NCBI GenBank assembly: GCA_965279135.1 | Contig: OZ257133.1 | Location: forward strand, 2,480,001 to 2,544,000 | Direction of reading: 5' to 3' | Source: Croceimicrobium sp965279135 | Lineage (GTDB): Bacteria > Bacteroidota > Bacteroidia > Flavobacteriales > Schleiferiaceae | Length of the DNA: 64,000 nucleotides | The notes under the pieces: generated by a model | What the model was told of the DNA's origin: nothing | What the model saw: only the letters and a program-made list of their open reading frames with translations | The model's database searches: none | Program-made: the position numbers and the translations under genes | In this document: positions 1-9,335 of the stretch, piece by piece | How positions within the stretch are numbered: position 1 is the first letter of the stretch | Layout of the letters: the number at the start of each line of letters is the position of its first letter

Positions 1-3000
1 GTAAATCATAGGCAAATCGCTCTTCCTGTTGAAACTCACTAACCGATTGATCCAGAGATCCCCAACCAATTGAACTCGTACTACCCGTTAAACTCACATT
101 AGCAAAGTCAGCTAATTTGGCGGCTACCCTTGCATTGGCGGCCCAACCTCCATCCTGGTCGAAGTCTGTAAGGCGCAATTCGTTAATCCATACTTCCGCA
201 TCTTTTGGCTGCCCATCATCAGGGTCATTGGCAAAACGACGTTTTGGATTTCGTACCCCAATTAATATCGTACGTACATTTCCGAGGTTGGGGGCTCCAA
301 CTACGGTAACCCTTCCTCCGGCTCGATCTACGGAATAGGGTTCATTGAGCGGATCACCTGTATTACGATAGGCTCGATTACGCTCCAATTTAACATCCTT
401 TAATACCTGCAGGGCGAAATCCATTTGATTCTCTGCTGGCCAGATCAATCCAGCATCGGTATTACTTACCCCCCATGGCGTTACGGTCATCGGAATTTCA
501 TACTCGTAATAGTTCTGGTCGTAGTCGCTTCCTAAACGGATAAAAACTCTTAGATCCCCATCTTCAAGATCATCAACTGTATTTGCAGACTCCAAGTGAG
601 TAAACAACTTCAAACGCTTATAAAGGCGCATATCAAAATCGATATTGCGGAAAACCGCTCGCGCATCCCCATCTTCCAGATTTAGGATACGCAGGGACAG
701 AGCTTGCTCATTTTGCTGGTTAGCGGATGTGGTACCGAAAAGAATCTGCCGATCGATACCCGGAGGCAGCACATATGGCACGGGTTGGCGTGATCCATTC
801 TGCTCAATATTCACGGCATTCACCTCAAATACAGTATTATCCTGATCATCCTGAGTGAGTCGATCACGAGTACCATCCAAGGCAAACTGATAACGTCGCC
901 ATTCACCTCTCACTAATTCCATTCGGGCAAAGCGCATTACAATATTGCCTGGGAAATTTTTCATGAAGGCTCGGATAAAACGAATAGAGCGGAAATCGTT
1001 GATCGGACCAACCTTAGAATCAGGATTGAAAATCGGGATTTTAAACTGAATCCACTCCGCAGGATAGGATCTTCCATTAGGCTGTTCAGGCGAGGTCGTA
1101 CGATAAACATCCGTAATGTAATTCTGCCCTACTTCTTGCAAATCCCCAGGACGAATACTGATGCGGTATTGATAATAAGTCTCTGCTTTACTTAAGGTCT
1201 GATCTCGGTTAACATCTTCAATATCCGGTAGGTTGGTTGCAAATGCAGAAACCCCACCTACAGGAGTGGGATTAGAGTTTCCTTCGGGATTATTGAAAGA
1301 TTTATAGCGATCAAGAATATTGGCTTCTTCCTGATCCAAATTGTCGCCCCGATAGTACTGGAAGTTATCTGCGGCGGGGTCCTCGTCGGCTTGGTTATAG
1401 GCAGGAGTTCCGGTACCAAAAGTGTTTAAGACTCTCTGCACATAGTTTGCATAGGCCGTATCATTTGTCCAGGTACGCTCTTGCTCATCATTTAAAAGGT
1501 CATATCCAACATCCTGAAGATCACGAGCAGAGGGATCAGCATCAAAGGCCACTACGGGAGGACGAACATTGGTCGCATAACCCCATCGGGTAGAATCCAG
1601 CTTACTTAGGTCTCCATTTACCGGAATACTGTTCTCAATCGCCTGAACCCCATCACGAAGTATATCCTCCGACACACTACCCAAGTTGAAATAGAGGTCT
1701 CCACCAGCCGGGGGATTCTCCATACCCACAAAAGGGTTGAGCATCCAGAACTGAATGAACTCAATATTCTGTTCCTCGAAGTTTGTAACACTTACATCCC
1801 GCATAATACCGGCCCAGCGACTCTCGCCATTACGCAAGGTTCCATCCTGGTTAAGTCCTTCCGAGAAAGCAGTAGGTTCAACATCATAGTTATATGGACC
1901 TCTTTCTCTGGGATAATAGGCTAAATCCAGTGTGGCAATATTCCTGGGTTGGCTATTATCTAATTCGAGGTTAGGGAATACCTCATCAACTAAAACTTCC
2001 CTTACATCATTCGTAGATTGGAGGTCCTTGTTGTTACGAATATTATCAGGCGTACGCGCCTCGTCATTGTGGAAGAGTGGATCAATGGTATACCAGGCAA
2101 TTCGGGCACGGTTAAATCCGTAGGCTAAACTGTTTTCTGATGCTTCTGGGAACAGATCAGGCTGACCAGCTGGAGTGGAAGCCAAACGCCAGGCCGCAGG
2201 GTTGCGAATATCGATGGTGGTTTGACTGGATTCAAAATCATCAAGAAAAGTGGTTTGCTCCCCATTAATCTCAATGCCACGAGGGCTCCCCGGAATTAAC
2301 TGAGCCACCTCACCACTTACCAATAAGTTGGATTTCTCTTTGGTGTCGATAAATGGAATCGCATCTACAAACCGGGTTAGGTAAGGAGCATCTTTAGAGT
2401 AGTTTCCATTTAAACCGATAATCGTGTTGGAAATCGGTTCTTCGCCAATATTCACCTTCTGAGTTAAGGGTCGCTCATTAAGGTGTACCATCGTACCTCC
2501 TAAATTGAAATTCTCATTGAAGCGGTATTCGGCATTTAAGCCCATAAAGGTCTTTGTCTGGAAATTGAAGAGTGCATTGTTCTCAAAATCCACCTTAATA
2601 GGAACGCCCGAATTCAAAATCCCTTCATTTAGGATTGAAACTCTTCCCAGGTTATAGTCTACACGATAGTCTTGTCCCTCAACCAATCGCGTTCCACCAG
2701 CAGTAACCTGCACTGATCCCGGAGGAATATTAAAGGCATTCAATTGAATTTCACTACTCGAGGAAGAACTGAACTGACCGCGGATTAAATACTTATTTAA
2801 GCGAGTTTCATTTTGGGCGACAAAACGGGTAGAATCATAAAGTTGCTGGAAGACAAATTGATCCCGTTCATCATCAGATGAAAGCTTTTCCGCCAGATTG
2901 GAGCCAAAAGGCTCAAGCACCGGGAAGAATATTCGTCCGTTCTGAGGATATATGGTCACATTGGGTATGAAGTCGAAAAAGCCGTCCGGCTGATCATCAT

Positions 3001-4750
3001 TATTCTGATTTAAGCGATCCAATTCCATCACCCTTAAAAGCAGTTCCGAACGCAGGGAAGATTCCGGTAAAAATGGCACTGGAGTACCAGTTTCATCATT
3101 CATGTACAATACCTGAAGCCTAAAATCATCTGCTCCAACCTGAAAGGCACTTAAGGAGTAAACGTTTTTCATCATCAAGTCCCAATTGGGTACCCGAACA
3201 TCAAGGATGAAACTCTTCAGCATCTTAACCACGAGGTTATTCGGTGTACTCACCCCATCGGTACTAAATTCACCCACCTGGAAAGTTCTTCCTCCAGCCG
3301 TATACTGGAAAGCGACTGCTAATACCTCATCCTGATTAAGCGCGGTATTCAAGGTGATGTATCCTAATTGAGGGTGGAAATAGAATTCGTTGGGGTTCAG
3401 CTTCCTTGCATTTGCTAATTCCACAAATTCCGTTGCCTCTTCGAAACCTGCACCGCTTAAAGTCGCATTTACCTGAGAGATATCACGAACTCCTGGATAC
3501 AACTGTACCAAGGTTCTTGGGTCCAACTGGTTTGAAAGGTTATCGGGAAATTGGCCTCCGGATTCCCCGGGGAAAATAACCGGACCGGGTCTGTTACCAT
3601 CACGATAAGCGTTGCGCTCGCGTTCACCAAGGTCCAATAAGGCAATTATGTTTCGGGTATCCTGGGTGTTTTGACGGTTGTTTGTTACCCAAACCTCAAC
3701 TTTAGTGATCTGCACCGGTGAGGTAATCAGAGGAGAGTTTTGAAGAAAAGCCTCGTAATTGTCGCGGAAATAGTGCGAAAGGAAATAGTGTCGGTTTGCC
3801 TCGTATTGATCACCCCAAATTTCAAATTCTGTAGTAGTCGCTCCACCCTGAATATTGATGGATGATGTTTGACTGCGCTGTTCAGAGAATACACCGGTTA
3901 ACATCAACTTACCAAACTGGAACTGCCCTTTAACCCCAAATAAACTCTGGGCTCCGGTAATCAATGAGGAGTTTAGTGGAAGGTTAACATTTCCTAATTC
4001 AATCTTCTTAATAATATCATCCTCCAGTCCCGTAAACTCAGTTTTCACCTGATTCTCAAAAGCGAAGGTGGCCTCCGTATCGTAGTTTACGTTTAACTTC
4101 AGTTTCTCACCAATACTTCCATTCACATTCATCTGAATGCGCTGGTCGAAATTGAAGGTGAAAACATTTCGATTTCGCTCTGGGATGATCGGATTATCGA
4201 TCTTTTGAAAACGACCTCCAAAAGTTAATTCAGCAAAACCCTGAGGACGGATATCGATCGTGTTAGAACCGAAAATCCGGGCAAAGTTTTCATTATCAAT
4301 TACGATCTGCGGAATTAAAGAACTAGCCGGATCACGACCTTCCGCTTTTTGCGCTTCGTCACTTTTACTGCGGGCATCCCAATAATCTTTCGCTTGCTGT
4401 CTGGCAACATAATCGCGGTATTCCCTTGGGGTCATTACCATCGGGGGTGCGGCACTGAACTTACCATAGGAGCGATAGACAAAATAGTTTCCACTATTCT
4501 CGTCGTAAACTACTTCTTCCTTATAATTAGATGGCTCGTTTCCGAAAACCCCTCCAGATTCGCCATTCTCGAAGGGATATATTAGGCTGTCTGGCTCATT
4601 GGTATCCGCAGGAGCCACTAACTTGTTTAGCTCTGAATCCTCGTTGATGGCAATAATGTCTCTGGCAAAATTCCTTCGATAGGTGAAGGAATAGATCAGG
4701 AACAAACCTGCCAATGCCGGAATGGCAATATGTTTCAAGGATAGTTTCAA
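1..4750 (-). CDS. sprA: SprA, T9SS outer-membrane translocon (5' part, cut by left edge)
   Basis: SprA is the very large outer-membrane barrel through which type IX secretion cargo leaves the cell; in gliding flavobacteria it is also needed for motility. The reverse strand reads open for about 1583 codons from 4750 to the window edge, and the last codons read SEFQQEERFAYDL. Family members are roughly 2300-2500 residues, so about a third is missing. The N-terminus (KLSLKHIAIPALAGLFLIYSF) is a hydrophobic export signal. The likely start is TTG at 4750-4748, sharing the sequence TTGA with the ruvA stop; no ATG sits near the signal segment. A second TTG lies four codons in. Position directly after ruvA matches the flavobacterial sprA locus. 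The name rests on size, signal, context and general sequence character. Confidence 0.85.
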   Translation of the reverse strand, partial: MKLSLKHIAIPALAGLFLIYSFTYRRNFARDIIAINEDSELNKLVAPADTNEPDSLIYPFENGESGGVFGNEPSNYKEEVVYDENSGNYFVYRSYGKFSAAPPMVMTPREYRDYVARQQAKDYWDARSKSDEAQKAEGRDPASSLIPQIVIDNENFARIFGSNTIDIRPQGFAELTFGGRFQKIDNPIIPERNRNVFTFNFDQRIQMNVNGSIGEKLKLNVNYDTEATFAFENQVKTEFTGLEDDIIKKIELGNVNLPLNSSLITGAQSLFGVKGQFQFGKLMLTGVFSEQRSQTSSINIQGGATTTEFEIWGDQYEANRHYFLSHYFRDNYEAFLQNSPLITSPVQITKVEVWVTNNRQNTQDTRNIIALLDLGERERNAYRDGNRPGPVIFPGESGGQFPDNLSNQLDPRTLVQLYPGVRDISQVNATLSGAGFEEATEFVELANARKLNPNEFYFHPQLGYITLNTALNQDEVLAVAFQYTAGGRTFQVGEFSTDGVSTPNNLVVKMLKSFILDVRVPNWDLMMKNVYSLSAFQVGADDFRLQVLYMNDETGTPVPFLPESSLRSELLLRVMELDRLNQNNDDQPDGFFDFIPNVTIYPQNGRIFFPVLEPFGSNLAEKLSSDDERDQFVFQQLYDSTRFVAQNETRLNKYLIRGQFSSSSSSEIQLNAFNIPPGSVQVTAGGTRLVEGQDYRVDYNLGRVSILNEGILNSGVPIKVDFENNALFNFQTKTFMGLNAEYRFNENFNLGGTMVHLNERPLTQKVNIGEEPISNTIIGLNGNYSKDAPYLTRFVDAIPFIDTKEKSNLLVSGEVAQLIPGSPRGIEINGEQTTFLDDFESSQTTIDIRNPAAWRLASTPAGQPDLFPEASENSLAYGFNRARIAWYTIDPLFHNDEARTPDNIRNNKDLQSTNDVREVLVDEVFPNLELDNSQPRNIATLDLAYYPRERGPYNYDVEPTAFSEGLNQDGTLRNGESRWAGIMRDVSVTNFEEQNIEFIQFWMLNPFVGMENPPAGGDLYFNLGSVSEDILRDGVQAIENSIPVNGDLSKLDSTRWGYATNVRPPVVAFDADPSARDLQDVGYDLLNDEQERTWTNDTAYANYVQRVLNTFGTGTPAYNQADEDPAADNFQYYRGDNLDQEEANILDRYKSFNNPEGNSNPTPVGGVSAFATNLPDIEDVNRDQTLSKAETYYQYRISIRPGDLQEVGQNYITDVYRTTSPEQPNGRSYPAEWIQFKIPIFNPDSKVGPINDFRSIRFIRAFMKNFPGNIVMRFARMELVRGEWRRYQFALDGTRDRLTQDDQDNTVFEVNAVNIEQNGSRQPVPYVLPPGIDRQILFGTTSANQQNEQALSLRILNLEDGDARAVFRNIDFDMRLYKRLKLFTHLESANTVDDLEDGDLRVFIRLGSDYDQNYYEYEIPMTVTPWGVSNTDAGLIWPAENQMDFALQVLKDVKLERNRAYRNTGDPLNEPYSVDRAGGRVTVVGAPNLGNVRTILIGVRNPKRRFANDPDDGQPKDAEVWINELRLTDFDQDGGWAANARVAAKLADFANVSLTGSTSSIGWGSLDQSVSEFQQEERFAYDL

Positions 4751-5325
4751 AGCTTTTGTAGTGCCGATTTGATAAGTTCCTCGATTTCGATTTGAGGCTT
4801 GACCTGTATTAATTTAGCCAGTACCCTCTCTGATTGTCGAGCTGGATATCCCAATACCTCCAATGCGGCTATAGCTTCCGCTTTGATTGCCAAATCACCA
4901 CCAGCGAGGTTCACTTCCTCTGCCATCGGTGCCAGCTTGTCTTTAAGATCAATGATTACCCTTTGGGCTGTTTTAGCGCCAATGCCTTTTACTGATTTTA
5001 ATAAATCTACATCCTCCCGACCAATTCCCGCGATAAGCTCAGCAGGACTCAAACTACTTAGCATGGTACGTGCCGTATTTCCACCAACCCCATTCACGGA
5101 AATAAGATGCTTAAATACCTCCTTTTCCTGGGCAGTTGAAAAGCCATAAAGGGTTTGAGAATCCTCTTTATATATAGGATGCAAGAACAATTGCAATTCC
5201 TTCGCGTGAGATATGGCAGAGTAAGTATGTAAAGAAATATGGATCAGATACCCCATTCCCTGGCAATCAATAATAGCCTCAGTGGGTCGTATCTCAACCA
5301 ATTTCCCGCGGATGTGATGTAACAT
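4747..5325 (-). CDS. ruvA: Holliday junction branch migration protein RuvA
   Basis: RuvA binds four-way DNA junctions as a tetramer and loads the RuvB helicase for branch migration in recombinational repair. The 192-residue product has the family length. It begins MLHHIRGKLVEIRPTEAIID (OB-fold), carries two helix-hairpin-helix elements (VNGVGGNTARTML near residue 80 and VKGIGAKTAQRVI near 115), and ends with the RuvB-contacting helical domain (EALEVLGYPARQSERVL). The gene leads a unit with sprA, whose TTG start overlaps the ruvA stop by two bases. A well-formed promoter lies 44 bases or more upstream. ruvB is about 8 kb away in a different transcription unit, as is usual in this phylum. Confidence 0.95.
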   Translation of the reverse strand: MLHHIRGKLVEIRPTEAIIDCQGMGYLIHISLHTYSAISHAKELQLFLHPIYKEDSQTLYGFSTAQEKEVFKHLISVNGVGGNTARTMLSSLSPAELIAGIGREDVDLLKSVKGIGAKTAQRVIIDLKDKLAPMAEEVNLAGGDLAIKAEAIAALEVLGYPARQSERVLAKLIQVKPQIEIEELIKSALQKL

Positions 5326-5368
5326 AAAAGCCTAAAGCAAAGGTTTGGTCTGGTGCTTTAAAAAACGC

Positions 5369-5398
5369 CAAAAATACGTTTTTCATACACCGCACCAA
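5369..5398 (-). promoter_or_regulatory. Bacteroidota-type promoter of ruvA-sprA
   Basis: On the reverse strand TATTTTTG (5376-5369) fits the -7 consensus TAnnTTTG, and TTG (5398-5396) lies 19 bases upstream, within the known 17-23 spacing of the -33 element. The -7 box is 44 bases before the ruvA start. This is a pattern match to the flavobacterial consensus; no transcript data are available. Confidence 0.6.
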
Positions 5399-5658
5399 TT
5401 AAAAAAATCCTCCTTCCAAATTGCTTGAAAAGATGGCTCTACAACGTCTGCATTAAACCTTTATTATTTCAATTGTGGGATTTCTCTTAAAACTTAGGGA
5501 AAACCATCCGGCACTCACTTCCAGCTTGAAAGAATCGCACTAATCTGGTCTGAAATTGGCAAATCAATTAAAGAGTTTGGAATGCATGGCTAGCCAGGGA
5601 GAGATTAATCGGAATAAATCGAAGCGCCAAGTTAGATTAGGTCTTGTTGTTTCTTGCC
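5399..5658. other. Non-coding stretch between ruvA promoter and terminator
   Basis: The gap between ruvA and the next gene is 389 bases. Beyond the promoter at its left end and the terminator at its right end, this middle part shows no open frame of useful length on either strand, no tRNA fold and no clear repeat. It could hold upstream control sequence, but nothing specific is visible. Confidence 0.5.
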
Positions 5659-5689
5659 AAAAAGAAAAGCCACTGCAAATGCAGTGGCT
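5659..5689 (-). terminator. Rho-independent terminator of the 5715-6431 gene
   Basis: AGCCACTGC (5668-5676) and GCAGTGGCT (5681-5689) form a perfect 9-bp stem with loop AAAT. Read on the reverse strand it is followed by TTTTCTTTTT (from 5667 down). It sits 26 bases after the stop of the reverse-strand T9SS cargo gene. Confidence 0.8.
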
Positions 5690-5714
5690 CTCAGTTTTCT
5701 AGTGTAAAGTAATC

Positions 5715-6431
5715 TTATCGGATCACAAGTTTTTTGGAGACCATCACCTCACCATCACTTTTAAGAGAGTAGAAGTATACTCCAGGATTAAGTGCGGAAA
5801 GATCAACTTCCATTTCGTTTTGCTGGGCATCCAGAGTAGTTTGATACACTCGAGCGCCAACTAAGTTGATAAGCTCAAAGCGATTGTCAGCGTTAGAGTT
5901 CACATCATACTTCACTCGAAGGAAATCATCTGCCGGATTTGGGTAAACTGATACCTCAGGGTTTTTAAATTCCGCCTGACTTAAAGGAACTCCATCAACA
6001 CGGAAGTTTACGCGAAAGGCAACTGAATCTGTTGGATTGTAATAATCGAATAGTACGTAATCAATGAATCCATCACGGGTATAACCATCTAGATCTGGAT
6101 AAACATGAACAATTGCGGTATCCGTACCTCCTGGCTGAATAGTCCTATTAAAGGAAGGAGGGTTTTGTGAAATATTAGTGGTGAAACAGAGCCCCCAGCA
6201 AATTGCATTGCTATCGGTAAGTTCTGTATAGTTGGCATCAATACGTCTTAAGGCTACTTCCACTGGAAGATTTGATACGTTTTCAACGATTGCATATCCG
6301 GCAAGATCGTTGTCCACCCAAGCATTTCCAACCACCAATGTGTCCTGAAAAGTGATCTGCAAGCTTTGCTGCGCTTGCAAAAACAAACTTCCACTTAACA
6401 GGACGCTCAGTACTAGAGTAATTTTTTTCAT
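5715..6431 (-). CDS. Secreted T9SS cargo protein of unknown function
   Basis: The 238-residue product has an N-terminal signal peptide (MKKITLVLSVLLSGSLFLQA). It ends in a typical T9SS type A sorting domain of about 75 residues: VYPNPADDFLRV, then FELINLVGARVYQT, then LNPGVYFYSLKSDG and final KKLVIR. It is therefore probably exported by Sec, passed through the SprA translocon, and released or anchored on the surface. The middle part (about residues 25-150) looks like a beta-sandwich with the sequence CWGLC, which probably forms a disulfide. I do not recognise a catalytic motif. It is transcribed alone, divergently from the Omp28-like gene, with its own promoter and terminator. Confidence 0.85.
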   Translation of the reverse strand: MKKITLVLSVLLSGSLFLQAQQSLQITFQDTLVVGNAWVDNDLAGYAIVENVSNLPVEVALRRIDANYTELTDSNAICWGLCFTTNISQNPPSFNRTIQPGGTDTAIVHVYPDLDGYTRDGFIDYVLFDYYNPTDSVAFRVNFRVDGVPLSQAEFKNPEVSVYPNPADDFLRVKYDVNSNADNRFELINLVGARVYQTTLDAQQNEMEVDLSALNPGVYFYSLKSDGEVMVSKKLVIR

Positions 6432-6456
6432 GTGCAGAGTGTTTTGCTAATCTTCA

Positions 6457-6464
6457 CAAAAGTA
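6457..6464 (-). promoter_or_regulatory. -7 box of the T9SS cargo gene
   Basis: TACTTTTG on the reverse strand fits TAnnTTTG and lies 25 bases before the start codon at 6431. No TTG is seen at the expected -33 distance. Confidence 0.45.
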
Positions 6465-6540
6465 TAAAAATCATCTGCTCATTATGCGCTATGATCCAAT
6501 TTTCCATTATTTTCGGCATTCGCAATCTTAAGTTTTTGTT

Positions 6541-8607
6541 ATGAAAAAGTATTACTTATCCCTTTTCCTAAGCGCCATTACGCTTGGACTTTTTGGCCAG
6601 GGCTATTATCAGATCCCTGCCATTAACGCCGGCACGAATCCCGGCAACCTTAACAATGACCCTGAGCAACCAGAGGCATTCCTATCAGGTAACAACCTTG
6701 GTTATACTACGGTATTATCTAGTGGTGCTGCCGATCAGTGGTCTCCTGCTCAAACCATTCCTTTCAGCTTCAACTTCAATGGATCAGCTGAAACTCAGTT
6801 TTATGTTTCTGCATCTGGTGTAGTAACCTTTGCAGCTTCTACTCCTACCACTACTCCTGGATTTACTCCTGCCCTCTTACCAGCAGCAGGTATTCCTCCA
6901 AAGTCTGTTTGTGCTTGGGGATTAGACCTTACTGGTGCAAATGATGCAGTAGTGAGTAAAACCTTCGGTACTGCTCCTAATCGTCAGCACTGGGTAATCT
7001 GGGCTTCTGCCTCTAACAGTGCCTTAGGTGCTGGATGGGCATACTGGGGTATCGTATTAGAAGAGACTACAGATCGTATCTACATTGTTGATATGCGTAA
7101 CTTCTCTCAAGGTGGTGCTAACGTAGCTCTTACTGCAGGTATTCAGGTAGATGGTTCTACTGCTTACAATGTTACTGGTTCTCCAGCGCTTGGTGGTCAA
7201 AACACTGCTACCGGTGGTAATCAGAGTGATGCTTTAGACAACACTTATTACGAGTTCGTTTACGGTACTCAGCCTCAGTATGACTTAGCTTTAATCAGCG
7301 CTTCAATCTCTGACATTGCTGGTCTTACTACTGCTGAAACTTTCGAAGCTTTAGTTCAAAATAAAGGTTCTGAGACCATCACAACCTTTAACTACAACTT
7401 TGATGATAATCAAGGTAATCAAGGAAGCACTCCAATCTCTCAAACTTTAGGAACTGGAGACTTTGCTACTATTACTATGAACCCAGGTTGGACTGCTCCT
7501 GGTCCTGGAACTTACACTATCGATTTAGATATTAGTGATCCAAACGCAAACCCAGACGCAAATCCTGGCGACAACTCTCTTACTTTCACTGTTCAAGCTG
7601 CACAGGATGTACCTCGTACTTTCCTTGCTGAGAAATTCACCAGCTCTACTTGTCCTCCTTGTGCCTCTTGGAACAACAACGTTTATAACACTGCATTAGC
7701 TAACTATAACGGTGCTAACAAAAACTTGGTTATCAATTATCAAGTTCCAATTCCATCTCCTGGTGATCCTAGCTTGAATCCAGATTCAGAAGGTCGTCGT
7801 CAGTGGTATGGTATCAGCTCTGCTCCTACTATGCTAGCTAATGGTGCTGAAGTTGATTATAGCGCTGTTCAGACCTGGGGTGATGCATTAACTGCTTACC
7901 AGGCTGCTGAAACCGCTGGTGCTGCTGCTCCTGCTTTCGTTTCTGTAAGTGGTTTCGCTACTTACGATCGTTCAGGTGGTAGCACTGCTGACGTTACTGT
8001 AAATGCAAGTGTTGCTTCCAACCTAGATCTTTCTACTGGAAACTATGCACTGCAAATGGTAGTACTACAGAACAACTACGTGTACAACCAAGCTTCTAAC
8101 GGAGACTTCAACTACAAGCACGTAATGCGTAAAATGCTTCCAGATCCAAATGGTACTGCATTGAACCTTACTGCAGGAGGTTCTGCTAACTTCCAGGAAA
8201 CTTACCAATTTACTGTTGGTAATGTTAGTGGTGGTGCAACTAGCGGAAACTTCAACCTTTGGAATGATGACGTTGAAGCTATCGTATTCGTAGAGGATCG
8301 CGATAACCAAAGAATCATGAACGCTGCATTTGCAGGTATGACTTGGGTTGGTATTGATGAGTCTAACATTGTTAAGGCTAGCATCTATCCAAACCCTGCT
8401 AATGATGTTCTTAATATCGACTTAGACGGTGAGCAAAACCTAAGTGTAAACATCATCGATCTTACCGGTAAAACTGTAATCAGTGAAGATTTCGGTTTAA
8501 CTACTGGTGAAGTAATCAACACTAGCGACCTTGTTGCTGGTATGTACATCGTACAAGTGGTTACTGATGGAAAAATGGCTGCTAAGCGTATCGCTATCAC
8601 CCACTAA
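6541..8607 (+). CDS. Omp28-like T9SS-sorted protein with thioredoxin-like CPPC domain
   Basis: This 688-residue protein has a signal peptide (MKKYYLSLFLSAITLGLFGQ). Residues about 20-245 look like a beta-rich lectin-like region, followed by a CARDB-like sandwich (about 247-350) with a proline-rich end. An Omp28-type thioredoxin-like domain begins near residue 358 (RTFLAEKFTSSTCPPCASWN, cysteines 371 and 374). The C-terminus is a T9SS type A sorting domain (IYPNPANDVLNIDL onward, ending KMAAKRIAITH). It is likely exported to the cell surface. The codon choice is strongly biased (GGT, GCT, TCT, and CGT for arginine), unlike the neighbours, which suggests high expression. A strong terminator follows. 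The substrate of the CPPC site is unknown. Confidence 0.8.
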   Translation: MKKYYLSLFLSAITLGLFGQGYYQIPAINAGTNPGNLNNDPEQPEAFLSGNNLGYTTVLSSGAADQWSPAQTIPFSFNFNGSAETQFYVSASGVVTFAASTPTTTPGFTPALLPAAGIPPKSVCAWGLDLTGANDAVVSKTFGTAPNRQHWVIWASASNSALGAGWAYWGIVLEETTDRIYIVDMRNFSQGGANVALTAGIQVDGSTAYNVTGSPALGGQNTATGGNQSDALDNTYYEFVYGTQPQYDLALISASISDIAGLTTAETFEALVQNKGSETITTFNYNFDDNQGNQGSTPISQTLGTGDFATITMNPGWTAPGPGTYTIDLDISDPNANPDANPGDNSLTFTVQAAQDVPRTFLAEKFTSSTCPPCASWNNNVYNTALANYNGANKNLVINYQVPIPSPGDPSLNPDSEGRRQWYGISSAPTMLANGAEVDYSAVQTWGDALTAYQAAETAGAAAPAFVSVSGFATYDRSGGSTADVTVNASVASNLDLSTGNYALQMVVLQNNYVYNQASNGDFNYKHVMRKMLPDPNGTALNLTAGGSANFQETYQFTVGNVSGGATSGNFNLWNDDVEAIVFVEDRDNQRIMNAAFAGMTWVGIDESNIVKASIYPNPANDVLNIDLDGEQNLSVNIIDLTGKTVISEDFGLTTGEVINTSDLVAGMYIVQVVTDGKMAAKRIAITH

Positions 8608-8631
8608 TTTCCAGAACACAAATTTTAAATG

Positions 8632-8666
8632 CCGTCTCTGTGATCTCGCAGAGACGGTTTTTTTTT
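8632..8666 (+). terminator. Rho-independent terminator after the Omp28-like gene
   Basis: CCGTCTCTG (8632-8640) pairs with CAGAGACGG (8649-8657) around an 8-base loop and is followed by nine T residues. It closes the transcript of the 688-residue protein and separates it from the tlpA-like gene downstream. Confidence 0.9.
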
Positions 8667-8801
8667 GAGCCTGGCATAATCTATGTCCTGTGAATTGTGA
8701 ATTCCTAAAAAAGATTAGCTATGCAAGGCCAAATTCTAATTTGCTATCACTTGAAAATGATTAATTTCCCCCACTTATTTACTGTAAATACCCTTTCAAA
8801 A

Positions 8802-9320
8802 ATGAGAATCAAACTGATCGCAAGCCTTAGCCTGGTTATCGTATTCTGTTTCTCCGCTACTGCTCAAGACAAACTTCCGAATATCCAACTCAAGGATTTA
8901 GTAGGAAACATGGTTAATGCCGGAGAAATTCAAAATGATGGAAAACCAATTATCCTAAGTTTTTGGGCTACCTGGTGCAAACCTTGCATCCGTGAACTTA
9001 ATGCTGTTAATGATCAGTATGTTGATTGGGTGGATGAAACCGGAGTTAAACTGGTAGCAATCTCCATTGATGATTCTCGTAATTCTGCTCGGGTTAGACC
9101 CTTTAGCAAATCTCAGGGTTGGGAGTATGAAATTTATATTGATGAAAACCAGGAGCTCAAAAGAGCTTTAAACGTGAATAATATCCCTCATACCTTTCTT
9201 GTTGATGGTGAAGGCCATATCGTTTGGCAACACAATGGCTACATTCCTGGCGATGAAGATCATCTTTTTGAGTTAGTTACTCTGCTAGCTGCTGGCGAAA
9301 GCATCGAAGGACACGAATAA
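8802..9320 (+). CDS. TlpA-type periplasmic thioredoxin
   Basis: I chose ATG 8802 because the sequence from there is a clean signal peptide (MRIKLIASLSLVIVFCFSATAQ). The longer frame from 8721 adds 27 residues ahead of it that do not look like a signal. The mature protein has the thioredoxin motif WATWCKPC (Cys 59 and 62 of 172) and the cis-proline segment NNIPHTFLVDGEGHIVW, typical of TlpA/ResA thiol-disulfide oxidoreductases. It probably reduces or isomerises disulfides in exported proteins. The gene is 16 bases before the DUF6029 gene, and Omp28-like CXXC proteins lie on both sides, so these are plausible redox partners. Direction of electron flow cannot be read from the sequence. Confidence 0.85.
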   Translation: MRIKLIASLSLVIVFCFSATAQDKLPNIQLKDLVGNMVNAGEIQNDGKPIILSFWATWCKPCIRELNAVNDQYVDWVDETGVKLVAISIDDSRNSARVRPFSKSQGWEYEIYIDENQELKRALNVNNIPHTFLVDGEGHIVWQHNGYIPGDEDHLFELVTLLAAGESIEGHE

Positions 9321-9335
9321 GCAGAAGCTGCGGCA

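Noticed and set aside
8065..8600. Three reverse-strand open frames inside the Omp28-like gene
   Set aside because: They are antisense to a highly biased, long gene with a signal peptide and sorting domain. They have no start context of their own.
8721..8801. Earlier start of the TlpA-like gene
   Set aside because: The residues before Met 28 do not form a signal peptide, while those from ATG 8802 do.
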